The notes beneath the pieces are model-generated. The model was not told the DNA's origin, ran no database searches, and was given only the letters and a program-made list of their open reading frames with translations. Of a DNA stretch of 64,000 nucleotides, positions 1 through 8,676 are shown piece by piece (position 1 is the stretch's first letter; every line of letters begins with the position of its first letter). The DNA is from Bacillus sp. HNG (GTDB lineage: Bacteria; Bacillota; Bacilli; Bacillales; Bacillaceae_L). The stretch is taken from the NCBI RefSeq assembly GCF_003400205.1, contig NZ_QUQV01000004.1:62001-126000 (forward strand), given 5' to 3'. Position numbers and translations under genes: made by a program.

Positions 1-1
1 A

Positions 2-1273
2 CTTAAAAACTCCGGATATCAGCAAATTGTAGGGGATGTAATTACTGTTAAAACTTCGAACGCATATGGTCTTAAGGGGTTTTTAATTCAATCTGGTAAA
101 GAGTCTATTATGAATGCGTTAGAAGATGCGAAACTGGTTCATCATTATTTAAACGATAAAAATAATCTAATGAAAGTCATGGAGCAATTTATCTTAAAAG
201 ACCACCAAAATTTGCTGATATTGGACGATAAAAATGAGATTATCTATGAGCGCTGGAATGATTTTCACACCAGCCCATTAACCGAAGCTGATTTATATAT
301 ATTAATTACCGACCTCGAAATAAATAAACAGAAGGTTACAAGGAGCTTCATGATTCAGGATCATTTGTTTGATGTAACTGGCTATTTTATTCAAGTGAAC
401 CAACAGTCTTTTAAGGTCATTGTTACTGAAAAAACAGTTTCTATTCTGGAACAAAAGGGTCTTTCTATTGATGCCGATACGACAAGTGAACCAATTGCAG
501 CAGCGTCGGAAGTAATTAGGAATATATTAATTCATATAGAAACCCTCTATAAAAATAATCAAATAATCCTTTTACAGGGTAGAAAAGGTACTAGTAAGGA
601 CTTTATTACTCGTTATATTCATCAGAGATATTCGGATGAAGGCTTGCTCCTTACAATTAATTTTAAAGAGTTCGATCATGATTATTTGGATAAAATGCCA
701 CTAAGGAATATTCGTACAATTAGACTTATACATCCTGAGTATATAGACGAATATCAAAGGCTATCACATTTTATAAAAGAGTGTCTGACACATCATATAC
801 GTATTTTCATCCTTACAGAAAGTATGTTACCTACTGAGTTTATTCAAGAGGTAAAGATGAATAAGATTATAATGCCGGATTTATCTGAAAGAAAAGAGGA
901 TATTCGCATTCTTGCTCAATACTTTATTGCTTATTACAATCAAAAGTACGGAACGATACCAGTTAAGATTAACGGTGAGGCAATACAATTTTTAGAGAAT
1001 TTTACCTATCCTAATAATATCGACAATCTAAAAAATCTTATTAAGCAGGTTGCCTTAAATGAAAAGGACTATGTGATTCAAAAAGAAACAATTGAAAGAG
1101 TAGCTACAAATGAGCATCTTCCGGCTGATGTGATTTTTCAACAAGGTACTTTAAAGGAAATTGAAAAGGAAATTATTAAATTAGTCTTGAAAGCAGAAAA
1201 TAATAACCAAACAAGAGCAGCGGAACGGCTAGGAATTAATCGAGCAACTTTATGGCGTAAGCTTAAAGAGTAA
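2..1273 (+). CDS. PrpR-like transcriptional regulator with degenerate sigma-54 activator domain (5' end outside window)
   Basis: The reading frame is open to base 2, so the gene starts before the window; 423 residues are visible, and the internal ATG at 110 is unlikely to be the real start. The first visible residues (GFLIQSGKESI and onward) look like the end of a PrpR-type N-terminal sensor domain. A PAS-like stretch follows, then a domain with the outline of a sigma-54 activator AAA+ module (SERKEDIR near its end), and a C-terminal Fis-type helix-turn-helix (NNQTRAAERLGINRATLW). The AAA+ part is degenerate: the Walker A region reads GRKGTSKD, no acidic Walker B is recognisable, and the GAFTGA sigma-54 contact loop is absent. 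It is therefore probably not a true sigma-54 activator. It lies just upstream of, and in the same direction as, the acid-sugar operon and probably controls it. Family assignment is good; ligand is unknown. Confidence 0.8.
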   Translation, partial: LKNSGYQQIVGDVITVKTSNAYGLKGFLIQSGKESIMNALEDAKLVHHYLNDKNNLMKVMEQFILKDHQNLLILDDKNEIIYERWNDFHTSPLTEADLYILITDLEINKQKVTRSFMIQDHLFDVTGYFIQVNQQSFKVIVTEKTVSILEQKGLSIDADTTSEPIAAASEVIRNILIHIETLYKNNQIILLQGRKGTSKDFITRYIHQRYSDEGLLLTINFKEFDHDYLDKMPLRNIRTIRLIHPEYIDEYQRLSHFIKECLTHHIRIFILTESMLPTEFIQEVKMNKIIMPDLSERKEDIRILAQYFIAYYNQKYGTIPVKINGEAIQFLENFTYPNNIDNLKNLIKQVALNEKDYVIQKETIERVATNEHLPADVIFQQGTLKEIEKEIIKLVLKAENNNQTRAAERLGINRATLWRKLKE

Positions 1274-1302
1274 TCTTTAGGTTTACGCTTTTTAATTAGC
1301 TT

Positions 1303-1325
1303 AAGTGTTGCATTTTTAAACACTT
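1303..1325 (+). promoter_or_regulatory. Upstream copy of a 23-bp repeat, probable regulator operator
   Basis: The 23-bp sequence beginning AAGTGTTGC and ending AAACACTT matches 1355-1377 at 19 of 23 positions. Its outer arms form an inverted repeat (AAGTGTT / AACACTT). The centre-to-centre distance to the second copy is 52 bp, about five helical turns, so both would face the same side of the DNA. Binding by the upstream PrpR-like protein is an inference from position; TGTTGC half-sites are common for Fis-type HTH regulators. Confidence 0.6.
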
Positions 1326-1354
1326 TTGATATTTAAGTATATTTTTTATAAAAA

Positions 1355-1388
1355 AAGTGTTGCTTTTATAAACGATTTATTCTATATT
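1355..1388 (+). promoter_or_regulatory. Sigma-A-type promoter overlapping the second 23-bp repeat
   Basis: TTGCTT (1360-1365) and TATATT (1383-1388) are separated by 17 bp. The -35 hexamer lies inside the second 23-bp repeat (1355-1377). No sigma-54 promoter (TGGCAC-N5-TTGCA type) was found in the gap, which fits a regulator lacking the GAFTGA loop. Confidence 0.6.
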
Positions 1389-1393
1389 ACTAG

Positions 1394-1407
1394 TGTAAAC
1401 GCTTTAC
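1394..1407 (+). promoter_or_regulatory. Probable cre site (CcpA operator)
   Basis: TGTAAACGCTTTAC contains the perfect arms GTAAA / TTTAC around CGC and matches 12 of 14 positions of the usual cre consensus. It lies just downstream of the -10 hexamer, where CcpA would block transcription of this sugar-acid operon when preferred carbon is present. Confidence 0.6.
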
Positions 1408-1428
1408 GAGAATAAGGGGGAAAACAAA

Positions 1429-2400
1429 ATGAAAATTAAAGCAACTTTAGATAAGATTCCCGGCGGAATGATGGTTGTTCCGTTGTTGCTAGCAGCAACG
1501 ATTAATACATTTTTTCCAAATATGCTGAGAATTGGCGGTTTTACCGAATCGTTATTCGTAACAGGAGCAAATACACTGATTGCACTTTTCTTATTTATTG
1601 CTGGTGCGCAAATCAGTGTGAAAAACGTAGGGGTATCACTAGGTAAAGGTGCAACATTACTTGGATTAAAATGGGTAGTAGGAGCAGCTTTCGGATTAGT
1701 AGCATACTTGTTAGCAGATAGTAATGGATTATTCTTAGGAATGGCTCCGCTTGCAATTATTGCGGCTATGACAAATAGTAATGGTGGAATGTACATGGCT
1801 CTAGTTGGTCAATACGGAAAAGAAGATGACAAGGCTGCATATTCACTATTAGCTCTAAATGATGGACCATTCTTAACTATGATTGCATTATCCATTTTTG
1901 GTACAATGGGCTTTGTTGATGGAATGTTTTCTATTCAATCATTCGTTGCAGTACTTCTTCCTATCGTTATTGGAATGGTTTTAGGTAATTTAGATCCAGA
2001 AATGAAAGAGTTTTTAACCAAAGGTAGTGACATGTTAATTCCGTTTTTCGCTTTTGCACTAGGTATGGGAATCAACTTCACAGCGATTATTGAAGGTGGA
2101 TTAAGTGGTATTTTACTAGGGGTTATTACAGTAATTTTCACTGGTGGCGCTGGTTACCTAGTATTTAAATGGATTGGCTGGAACCCGCTTGTTGGTGCAG
2201 CAGAAGGCACAACAGCAGGGAATGCTGTTGCAACTCCGGCGGCTATAGTTGCTGCTAATGCATCTTTTGCACAATTTGCTGAACTTGCAACAGTTCAAAT
2301 CGCAGCAAGTGTTGTAACAACAGCTATTTTACTACCAATTGTAATAGGATTCTTAGCAAAACGCTTAGAGAAAAGTGGCCAGTTAGCTAAATATAATTAA
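1429..2400 (+). CDS. 2-keto-3-deoxygluconate permease (KdgT) family transporter
   Basis: A 323-residue, very hydrophobic protein with about ten membrane segments and a Gly/Ala-rich C-terminal half (AAEGTTAGNAVATPAAIVAA), typical of the KdgT family of proton-coupled sugar-acid carriers. It is preceded by a good ribosome-binding site (AAGGGGG) 8-13 bases before ATG. It is the first gene after the PrpR-like regulator and precedes a DUF1537 kinase and a PdxA2-type dehydrogenase, so it probably imports the four-carbon sugar acid (threonate or erythronate) they degrade. The family call is firm; the substrate is inferred from context. Confidence 0.85.
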   Translation: MKIKATLDKIPGGMMVVPLLLAATINTFFPNMLRIGGFTESLFVTGANTLIALFLFIAGAQISVKNVGVSLGKGATLLGLKWVVGAAFGLVAYLLADSNGLFLGMAPLAIIAAMTNSNGGMYMALVGQYGKEDDKAAYSLLALNDGPFLTMIALSIFGTMGFVDGMFSIQSFVAVLLPIVIGMVLGNLDPEMKEFLTKGSDMLIPFFAFALGMGINFTAIIEGGLSGILLGVITVIFTGGAGYLVFKWIGWNPLVGAAEGTTAGNAVATPAAIVAANASFAQFAELATVQIAASVVTTAILLPIVIGFLAKRLEKSGQLAKYN

Positions 2401-2468
2401 GATATTGTTTCAAATGGCAACAATCTCAGAGAAAAATGTCTATAGTAAAAGATTTATAGCTATAAAAT

Positions 2469-2501
2469 AAAGAAGAGGGACGCAAATGCTCTCTTCTTTT
2501 T
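2469..2501 (+). terminator. Hairpin plus T-run inside the acid-sugar operon
   Basis: AAAGAAGAG pairs with CTCTTCTTT across a 13-base loop and is followed by TTTT, directly before the AGGAGG of the next gene. It probably lowers expression of the two enzymes relative to the transporter, or protects the transporter mRNA 3' end. Confidence 0.6.
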
Positions 2502-2515
2502 AGGAGGATTACACA

Positions 2516-3805
2516 ATGAAATTAGCAATCATAGCAGACGATTTAACGGGTGCTAATGATAGCGGGGTTCAATTAGCACAGCATGGTCTTAAAACCTCCG
2601 TATTGTTTGACATAGATAGAGAATCTATTCATGCTTATGAAGCAATTGTATTTGATACAGATAGCCGATCTATTGATCGTGAAGAAGCCTATCAAAAGGT
2701 AAAAGATGCAGCCCAATTTTTAAAAGGTGCAGGCTTTTCATATATATTTAAGAAACTTGACTCAACGATGAGAGGAAATATTGGTGCTGAAATTGATGCA
2801 GTATTTGATGTATTGCAACCAGATTTCATGATGATTGCGCCAGGATATCCTAAAAACAATCGCACTATCCTACAATCAACCCACTATTTAAAAGGGATTC
2901 CGCTTGCTGAGACTGAAATTGCAAGGGATCCTAAGACACCTGTTACCCAATCCTATTTGCCTGATCTTTTAAAAGAGCAAACAAAGCAAAAAATTGGTAC
3001 GATTACAATCGATGACTTAGATAAGGGCTTTACATGGATTCAAGAAAAAGTAGATGCGTATTTCCAACAAAACATCCCGTATATACTGGTGGATTCAACC
3101 GAGGAACATCATCTTGAACAAATTTTAGACTATACTAAAAAGCTACGTTATCAGTTCTCTTGGGTGGGTTCGGCAGGAATCGCAAATTATTTACCTGATT
3201 ATTATGATATGCCCAAAAGGCAAAAAGAATTGATTATTCCCCAAAATGAAGGGCCAATACTTACTGTTGTTGGAAGTGTAAATAAAAATTCAAGGGCACA
3301 GCTACAGCTTCTAATGGAAAATACAAATGTGTATCCAATTGCGTTTGAATCATTTACCTCCGTTTCAGATGAGGATGTTCGTGAAAAAGAGATAAGAAGA
3401 GTATATAATCTAGCGATGGAAAAAGCACAGCAGGGATTAGATGTTGTTATCTATTCCACAGGTGAAGTAAACGATATCGAAAAAGCATGGAATATTGGAG
3501 AAACTAAGGGTTTAACACATACCGAGGTAAGCAATGAAATTGTAAAGGCAATTGGCTCTGTATGCTCAGTCCTTTTGGAACAGGGATATTTTAAAGGGGT
3601 ATCGATGACCGGTGGAGACACTGCTAAGCAAATTTGTTATTTATGGGATGTAAAAGGCTTTGAGTTATTGGATGAATTGGAAATCGGTGTTCCACTATCG
3701 AAGTTTTTTGGACATGATAATTTATATGTTATTACAAAGGCTGGCGGGTTCGGTACACCAGAAGTATTTATTAATGCCATCAAAAAATTAAAGGGGGAAC
3801 TATAA
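2516..3805 (+). CDS. dtnK: Four-carbon acid sugar kinase (DUF1537 family, DtnK/OtnK-like)
   Basis: A 429-residue member of the two-domain DUF1537 kinase family. The N-terminal sugar-binding domain opens with MKLAIIADDLTGANDSG, the family hallmark; the C-terminal nucleotide-binding domain carries VVGSVNKNSRAQ, MTGGDTAKQ and TKAGGFGTP. These kinases phosphorylate threonate or erythronate on the 4-hydroxyl. ATG follows AGGAGG with 8-bp spacing. The adjacent PdxA2-type gene starts 3 bases after its stop, which in characterised systems marks the D-threonate route: 4-phosphorylation, then oxidation and decarboxylation to dihydroxyacetone phosphate. Erythronate or L-threonate cannot be excluded; the symbol reflects the pairing with PdxA2, not a test of substrate. 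Confidence 0.85.
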   Translation: MKLAIIADDLTGANDSGVQLAQHGLKTSVLFDIDRESIHAYEAIVFDTDSRSIDREEAYQKVKDAAQFLKGAGFSYIFKKLDSTMRGNIGAEIDAVFDVLQPDFMMIAPGYPKNNRTILQSTHYLKGIPLAETEIARDPKTPVTQSYLPDLLKEQTKQKIGTITIDDLDKGFTWIQEKVDAYFQQNIPYILVDSTEEHHLEQILDYTKKLRYQFSWVGSAGIANYLPDYYDMPKRQKELIIPQNEGPILTVVGSVNKNSRAQLQLLMENTNVYPIAFESFTSVSDEDVREKEIRRVYNLAMEKAQQGLDVVIYSTGEVNDIEKAWNIGETKGLTHTEVSNEIVKAIGSVCSVLLEQGYFKGVSMTGGDTAKQICYLWDVKGFELLDELEIGVPLSKFFGHDNLYVITKAGGFGTPEVFINAIKKLKGEL

Positions 3806-3807
3806 TT

Positions 3808-4803
3808 ATGAAACCAGTGATTGGAATTACAATGGGAGATGCAGCAGGAATTGGACCAGAAATAATTGTAAAGGCCCTAACTCATGAAGAAATTTATCAA
3901 AATTGCCGCCCGATAGTCATAGGTGATGCAAAAATTTTAGAGCGAGTACAGCCGATTGTTCATTCAAATGCAAAAATAAATCTTATTAATGTTCCTGAGG
4001 AAGCTAAATTTGAATTAGGTACAATCGATGTAATTGATTTAGACCTGATACCTGAAGATTTACCATTTGGACAAGTGTCACCAGTTGCGGGAGATGCAGC
4101 GTTTCAATTTATCGCAAAAGCTGTTGAACTTGCAAAAAATAAAAAAATTGATTCTATTTGTACAGCGCCATTGAATAAAGAGGCGTTACACAAGGGCGGC
4201 CATATGTACCCAGGACATACAGAAATTTTGGCAGATTTAACAGGTACAGAGGATTTTTCAATGATGTTAACAACACCGAATCTAAAAGTAATTCATTTAA
4301 CTACACATATAGGATTAATTGATGCTATTAACAGTATTAATCCAGAGAGAACCTATAAAGTAGTAAAATTAGCACATGAGACTCTTTCAAGAGCAGGATT
4401 TGAAGATCCGAGGATTGCTGTTTGTGGAATTAACCCACATGCTGGGGAGAATGGTTTATTTGGATATGGTGAAGAAGAGGAAAAACTACAACCAGGTATT
4501 GAGCGTGCGCAAGCAGAAGGAATAAATGTAACAGGGCCACTACCTGCTGATACTCTCTTCTTTAGAGCAGGCAGAGGGGATTTTGATATCGTGGTGGCAT
4601 GTTATCATGACCAAGGACACGCTCCAATTAAAGTAATGGGAATTGAAAGTGGCGTAAACATTACGGTTGGACTAAAGGGTGGAATAATCCGAACTTCAGT
4701 GGACCACGGTACCGCTTTTGATATTGCAGGCAAAAACATTGCCGATGAGCAAAGCATGATAGCAGCAATTAATTCAGCAATTGAATTAGCTCCCAAAAGA
4801 TAA
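3808..4803 (+). CDS. pdxA2: 4-phospho-D-threonate 3-dehydrogenase (PdxA2)
   Basis: A 331-residue PdxA-family dehydrogenase. It begins KPVIGITMGDAAGIGPEI and carries the family motifs TAPLNKEAL, HTEILADLTG, ICGINPHAGENG-like (VCGINPHAGENG) and CYHDQGHAPIK; the conserved histidines in the last three groups bind the divalent metal. PdxA2 proteins oxidise 4-phospho-threonate or erythronate at C3 with NAD+, and the product decarboxylates to dihydroxyacetone phosphate. The alternative, a vitamin B6 PdxA (4-hydroxythreonine-4-phosphate dehydrogenase), is unlikely: the gene is paired with a DUF1537 kinase and Bacillus makes pyridoxal phosphate by PdxST. It is the last gene of the operon, followed by a strong terminator. 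Confidence 0.88.
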   Translation: MKPVIGITMGDAAGIGPEIIVKALTHEEIYQNCRPIVIGDAKILERVQPIVHSNAKINLINVPEEAKFELGTIDVIDLDLIPEDLPFGQVSPVAGDAAFQFIAKAVELAKNKKIDSICTAPLNKEALHKGGHMYPGHTEILADLTGTEDFSMMLTTPNLKVIHLTTHIGLIDAINSINPERTYKVVKLAHETLSRAGFEDPRIAVCGINPHAGENGLFGYGEEEEKLQPGIERAQAEGINVTGPLPADTLFFRAGRGDFDIVVACYHDQGHAPIKVMGIESGVNITVGLKGGIIRTSVDHGTAFDIAGKNIADEQSMIAAINSAIELAPKR

Positions 4804-4823
4804 TTAAGTAGAAAATATGATTG

Positions 4824-4854
4824 AAGCTAGGAGATTCATTTCCTAGCTTTTTTT
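4824..4854 (+). terminator. Terminator of the acid-sugar operon
   Basis: AAGCTAGGA and TCCTAGCTTT form a hairpin followed by a T-run. Confidence 0.85.
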
Positions 4855-5006
4855 GTTTGTAATCTATTCGACAAGTCTTACATGAAACTTCTTATAGTTT
4901 TTTTACGTCCCATATTATGGGTATTTTCTGAAAATAACATATATGGTAGTCTATAGGTACGTATTCCTATTTTTTACAGTTGGTAATCTGGTAAGGGGGG
5001 ATTTGG

Positions 5007-6026
5007 TTGCTTAAAAGAATAAGAGTGTTTAGTGGGCGGGATTTCATTTCGATTCTCTATTTCGGCCTTGTTGTTCTTGGAATTGCTTATTTTTTAGGGA
5101 ATGGGGATATTGTGAAGTTTTATTCAACGATTAAAACGATGCTACCTGTTTCTGAGAGCTGGAACACAATCAAGCAATTAATTAGCAATTTACAAACCGA
5201 CGGAAGTCTTGGTGCAACAAAAAATAAGGAGCTGTATGAAGGGATCGTCCTTGAATATTTCCCACGAAGTTTATCAGTAATTGCAACAGCTTTTTTGTTA
5301 GCGGTTTCTTTTGGGATAGCAAAGGGGATTTTTGATTATCGAAATCGTTATACATACCTGAATTTTTTAGGAACAGGGGTAACCTCGGTTCTCAATTCTT
5401 TACCAGATTTTTTTATGATTATCGTTCTACAATGGGTGATTATGATTCACTTTAATTTTATTGACGTTTTTGGTCATGACCAGTGGTTTAACTTTATTTT
5501 TCCGGGGATTCTTGTATCTCTGTACCCCATGATGTATTTTGCTAGAATCACGTTTACAGCTCTTGCGAGTGAGGATGGGGAGATGTATATCCAATATGCT
5601 CGCGCGAAAGGATTAACTCAGAGGCTAGTTATACATAAGCATATCCTGACAAAATGCATGCGCTCGATTTTACAACATATTGGTGTTGTCATGACGTATG
5701 TCGTTTCCAATCTATTAATTGTTGAGTGGCTGATGGCATATAAGGGTGCTGCTTGGCGAATGATGCTATCGATTAATCGGTTGAATTTATCAATTCCACT
5801 AAGCCAACCCTATGCAGATTATCCGGAAATAGGTTTAATTGTAGAAATTTCTTTCTGCTTTGTCTTGCTTCTATTAATCACCCAAATCGTTAGTGTAATT
5901 TGGCAAAACAAATACGAAATAGAGAAGCGTAACATTTGGATCCGAATCACAAAAGTGATTGTTCAATATGCCTTTATATGGATTTTTGTGCTTTTTATTA
6001 TTTCGTACTTGAAGGTAGGATACTAG
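5007..6026 (+). CDS. ABC transporter permease, Opp/Dpp-type (first of pair)
   Basis: A 339-residue membrane protein starting with TTG after a strong GGGGGG ribosome-binding site. It has about six membrane segments and an EAA-like loop in the expected place (EDGEMYIQYARAKGL followed by the HIL region), which contacts the ATPase in binding-protein-dependent importers. It resembles the DppB/OppB class of peptide/nickel permeases. The next gene, 15 bases downstream, is the partner permease. No solute-binding protein or ATPase lies next to the pair, so the ATPase must come from elsewhere or the complex is atypical. Substrate unknown. Confidence 0.75.
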   Translation: MLKRIRVFSGRDFISILYFGLVVLGIAYFLGNGDIVKFYSTIKTMLPVSESWNTIKQLISNLQTDGSLGATKNKELYEGIVLEYFPRSLSVIATAFLLAVSFGIAKGIFDYRNRYTYLNFLGTGVTSVLNSLPDFFMIIVLQWVIMIHFNFIDVFGHDQWFNFIFPGILVSLYPMMYFARITFTALASEDGEMYIQYARAKGLTQRLVIHKHILTKCMRSILQHIGVVMTYVVSNLLIVEWLMAYKGAAWRMMLSINRLNLSIPLSQPYADYPEIGLIVEISFCFVLLLLITQIVSVIWQNKYEIEKRNIWIRITKVIVQYAFIWIFVLFIISYLKVGY

Positions 6027-6041
6027 GAAGGAGGAGCGCTT

Positions 6042-7622
6042 ATGAAAAATTGGTCGCTTTGGACAGGTCTCGTACTTTTTGGACTCATGTTATTTATTAG
6101 CTTTGTTGGACCACAGTTTTCGTTTATTGAGCACACTCCTCCCGAGCATCGAATGAGATTTTACGATGGAGGTGAACTTGGAAGGGCACCTTTCCCACCT
6201 TCAAAGGAGGATCCACTTGGAACAGATCGTGAAGCCAGGGACATCTTAAGCATGCTTATTCTTGGAGCAAAGGACACACTAAAAGTTATCGTGTTAATCA
6301 CCTTGATTCGCTACATTATTGCGATTCCAATGGCTTTTTTGGCCTCCACGAAAAAAGGTATTGCTTACATGGTTTCCAATGGTTGGTATTCCTTGTTTGG
6401 AAGTATCCCCACGATTTTCGCAGCGATTTTACTATTGGAAATTTTCCAGGCAGACGGGCTTGAAAACGCTGTGTATTGGAATGTCCTATTATTAGCGTTA
6501 ATCGAAGTTGGAAGGGTTAGCTATATTTTTGCTCATGAAATTTACGAGGTGTCTCAAAAAGAGTTTGTCCAAGCAAGCATGACGGTGGGGAGTACCCCGT
6601 TTCAATTATCATTGATGCATTATCTGCCCACCGTTGCCCAGAGTTTGGTCGTCAACTTTTTTAATGATTTGGCCAGGGTCACTTTATTATTAGGACAGCT
6701 GGCAATATTCCAATACTTTATTGAGCATGCGATTGAATTTATTCCAGGTGGTGGGGTTTTTCATGATGAAGCTGGATATAACTCTTTAACCGGATTGTTT
6801 ACCTGGCCAGGGTTATTGTCGGCGGCACGATATGAGGTAATGAAAGCTGTGTGGATTCCGTTATTCCCAGCGATTGCCCTAACGTTACTCCTTCTAACAT
6901 TCCAATTGCTAAGTGAAGGGTTCAGGAAGTTGTTTGAAAAGCAGATGTCGAGTGGGAAAAATAGGGTCGTGCACCGAGTGGCTGAACGAGTAGGCGAGGC
7001 GTTGGTTGCAAGTAAAATGGTAAATGTAATAGCACTTGTTGTGTTTGTGGTAGCTATAAGCGCTATGATTGTAACCGGTACTATAAATCATTCAACTGAA
7101 GCAGATGCCCCAGCTGAAGAAGAGATAGAAGTAGTAGAGGAAGAGGAAATCAATGAAGATGACCCATATGGTGATGGGCTGTATACCTATTACAATGAAA
7201 CACTTGAGGCAAAGACTATAGCAACCACAACAAAAGGTGGGTATTTTGATAAGCTAGAATTCCTTGAGTCCCAAATGGCGAAAAAAACAGATCGAGATTT
7301 TGAGACGGACACATTAACACTAAGGTGTAGGACAATTGGAACGGGTAGATGTGAGAAACCCATGATTACATTTAAAGAACCAGTTTCAACAGTGGAGGAA
7401 GCCTACCAGTTAATCCTCGACCATTTGCCAACTGATGCTACGATAAAAAATGAATGGCACAAAAATGAAAGTGAATACATTTATAATGTAACAAGTCCCA
7501 TGTTGAAAAACAGCTATCAATGGATAAACAAAGACTATGGTTTAGGTGAACTGGCAGTTATTATGCACATAACTGCGGAAAAGATAGTCGAACAAGTCGA
7601 AATCGAAGTCGGCTACCGATAA
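6042..7622 (+). CDS. ABC transporter permease, Opp/Dpp-type, with C-terminal extracytoplasmic extension (second of pair)
   Basis: A 526-residue protein, about 200 residues longer than a usual DppC/OppC permease. Residues 1-310 are the permease: an N-terminal membrane segment, an extracytoplasmic segment with EDPLGTDREARDIL as in OppC proteins, and an EAA-type loop (EFVQASMTVGSTPFQ). A further membrane segment (about residues 325-345, VNVIALVVFVVAISAMIV) leads into an acidic linker rich in glutamate and a soluble domain of about 150 residues with two cysteines (LRCRTIGTGRCEKP). I do not recognise that domain. Its placement beyond an extra membrane segment suggests it sits outside the membrane. 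Start ATG follows GGAGGAG. Confidence 0.72.
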   Translation: MKNWSLWTGLVLFGLMLFISFVGPQFSFIEHTPPEHRMRFYDGGELGRAPFPPSKEDPLGTDREARDILSMLILGAKDTLKVIVLITLIRYIIAIPMAFLASTKKGIAYMVSNGWYSLFGSIPTIFAAILLLEIFQADGLENAVYWNVLLLALIEVGRVSYIFAHEIYEVSQKEFVQASMTVGSTPFQLSLMHYLPTVAQSLVVNFFNDLARVTLLLGQLAIFQYFIEHAIEFIPGGGVFHDEAGYNSLTGLFTWPGLLSAARYEVMKAVWIPLFPAIALTLLLLTFQLLSEGFRKLFEKQMSSGKNRVVHRVAERVGEALVASKMVNVIALVVFVVAISAMIVTGTINHSTEADAPAEEEIEVVEEEEINEDDPYGDGLYTYYNETLEAKTIATTTKGGYFDKLEFLESQMAKKTDRDFETDTLTLRCRTIGTGRCEKPMITFKEPVSTVEEAYQLILDHLPTDATIKNEWHKNESEYIYNVTSPMLKNSYQWINKDYGLGELAVIMHITAEKIVEQVEIEVGYR

Positions 7623-7630
7623 CAGATTCA

Positions 7631-7672
7631 AACCCCTGAACTGTTGGTTATACAATCAGTCAGGGGTTCCTT
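7631..7672. terminator. Bidirectional terminator between convergent genes
   Basis: AACCCCTGA and TCAGGGGTT (with further ACTG/CAGT pairing) form a strong hairpin between the permease pair and rsfA, with T/A-rich flanks on both sides. Confidence 0.8.
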
Positions 7673-7676
7673 TAAT

Positions 7677-8369
7677 TTATTCCGCCAGCTTCTCCAAATT
7701 GCCATTTCGGTCCATTTTAAAAGTAGTAGCAGGACGTTCTTCCTCTTCGAATAAGACAAGTTTTCGTGCGCGATTCATGATTTTCATTAATGTTTCGTAG
7801 TCCTCTTGAATGTTCGCTGAGTTCTGCTCAAGTTGAGTAATCTTCTTTTGTAGTTCTTCATTTTTAAGAAGTATCTCATTCTTTTCTTTTTTCAATCTCT
7901 CATTCTCAGATTTCAGTGCTTCAATTCCGAAACTTGAATTACCTAAGGACTGAAGGTAGGAAATCACGGAATCCAATGTCAATGTTGGTCGAGGAGAAGA
8001 ATATTGTGGCATTTTCACTTCCTGACGAACACTGGTAGATTCAGATGTAAGTAGCGGAAACTCGTCCGCAAATTCTTCTAGACTTGGTGTTGGTGGTGTA
8101 TACAAAAGTTGTTTCTTCACTGGTTGATTCTTACCAAGTGCACGTTGGCGTTGTTTGCGGTGCTTTTTCGCAAGTTGAAGATCCTTCTCATAGCTATGTC
8201 GCACAACGGCGTTCCAGCGGAAACCGCATGCGGCAGAAGTACGATTTAATCGGTCACCAACCTCTTCAAAAGCGTTTAATTGAGTACTACCCTCTCTAAC
8301 GTGTTTTAATACAGTCTCAGCTAATAAGAGGTCATTTTCCTCTGTCCAAGCGTCTTGTCTTTCCTTCAT
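7677..8369 (-). CDS. rsfA: RsfA family prespore transcription factor
   Basis: A 230-residue protein with an N-terminal Myb/SANT-like DNA-binding domain (about residues 6-60; [15 protein letters not shown] and [19 protein letters not shown], with the spaced tryptophans of that fold) and a C-terminal coiled coil (residues 150-200, leucine- and glutamate-rich). This is the layout of RsfA, which tunes SigF-dependent gene expression in the forespore of B. subtilis. It lies next to the ywfO homologue, as expected from synteny. No convincing SigF promoter was found upstream. Confidence 0.85.
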   Translation of the reverse strand: MKERQDAWTEENDLLLAETVLKHVREGSTQLNAFEEVGDRLNRTSAACGFRWNAVVRHSYEKDLQLAKKHRKQRQRALGKNQPVKKQLLYTPPTPSLEEFADEFPLLTSESTSVRQEVKMPQYSSPRPTLTLDSVISYLQSLGNSSFGIEALKSENERLKKEKNEILLKNEELQKKITQLEQNSANIQEDYETLMKIMNRARKLVLFEEEERPATTFKMDRNGNLEKLAE

Positions 8370-8676
8370 ATTGATTCATCTCCCAATATATATGTTTATA
8401 TTTGCGTTAGGTTATTACATATGTTGGTCAATTGTTTCGAACTTTATACCAAAATCATAAAAAGGATAATAGATTAATTTACTTAAAAATATTTCAATAT
8501 CGCAAACTCGTACTTGTGGAGATTTTTTGAAACTTATTTTGTTCCCTTGCAAATACTGTAGGGGAGGAGTAAAATACCGTTTAGTGTATAAAAATAGCTA
8601 AATCGACATGCATAAACATGATCGATTCACATATGGAACCATTTGGAATTTACAAGATGAAAGGATTGTACGCAAA

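Noticed and set aside
1274-1428. Sigma-54 (-24/-12) promoter for the acid-sugar operon
   Set aside because: No TGGCAC-N5-TTGCA-like sequence is present; a 17-bp-spaced sigma-A promoter fits better.
8370-8460. SigF promoter for rsfA
   Set aside because: GTATA is followed at 15 bp by GACCAACATA, which misses the key GG and an A of the SigF -10 consensus.
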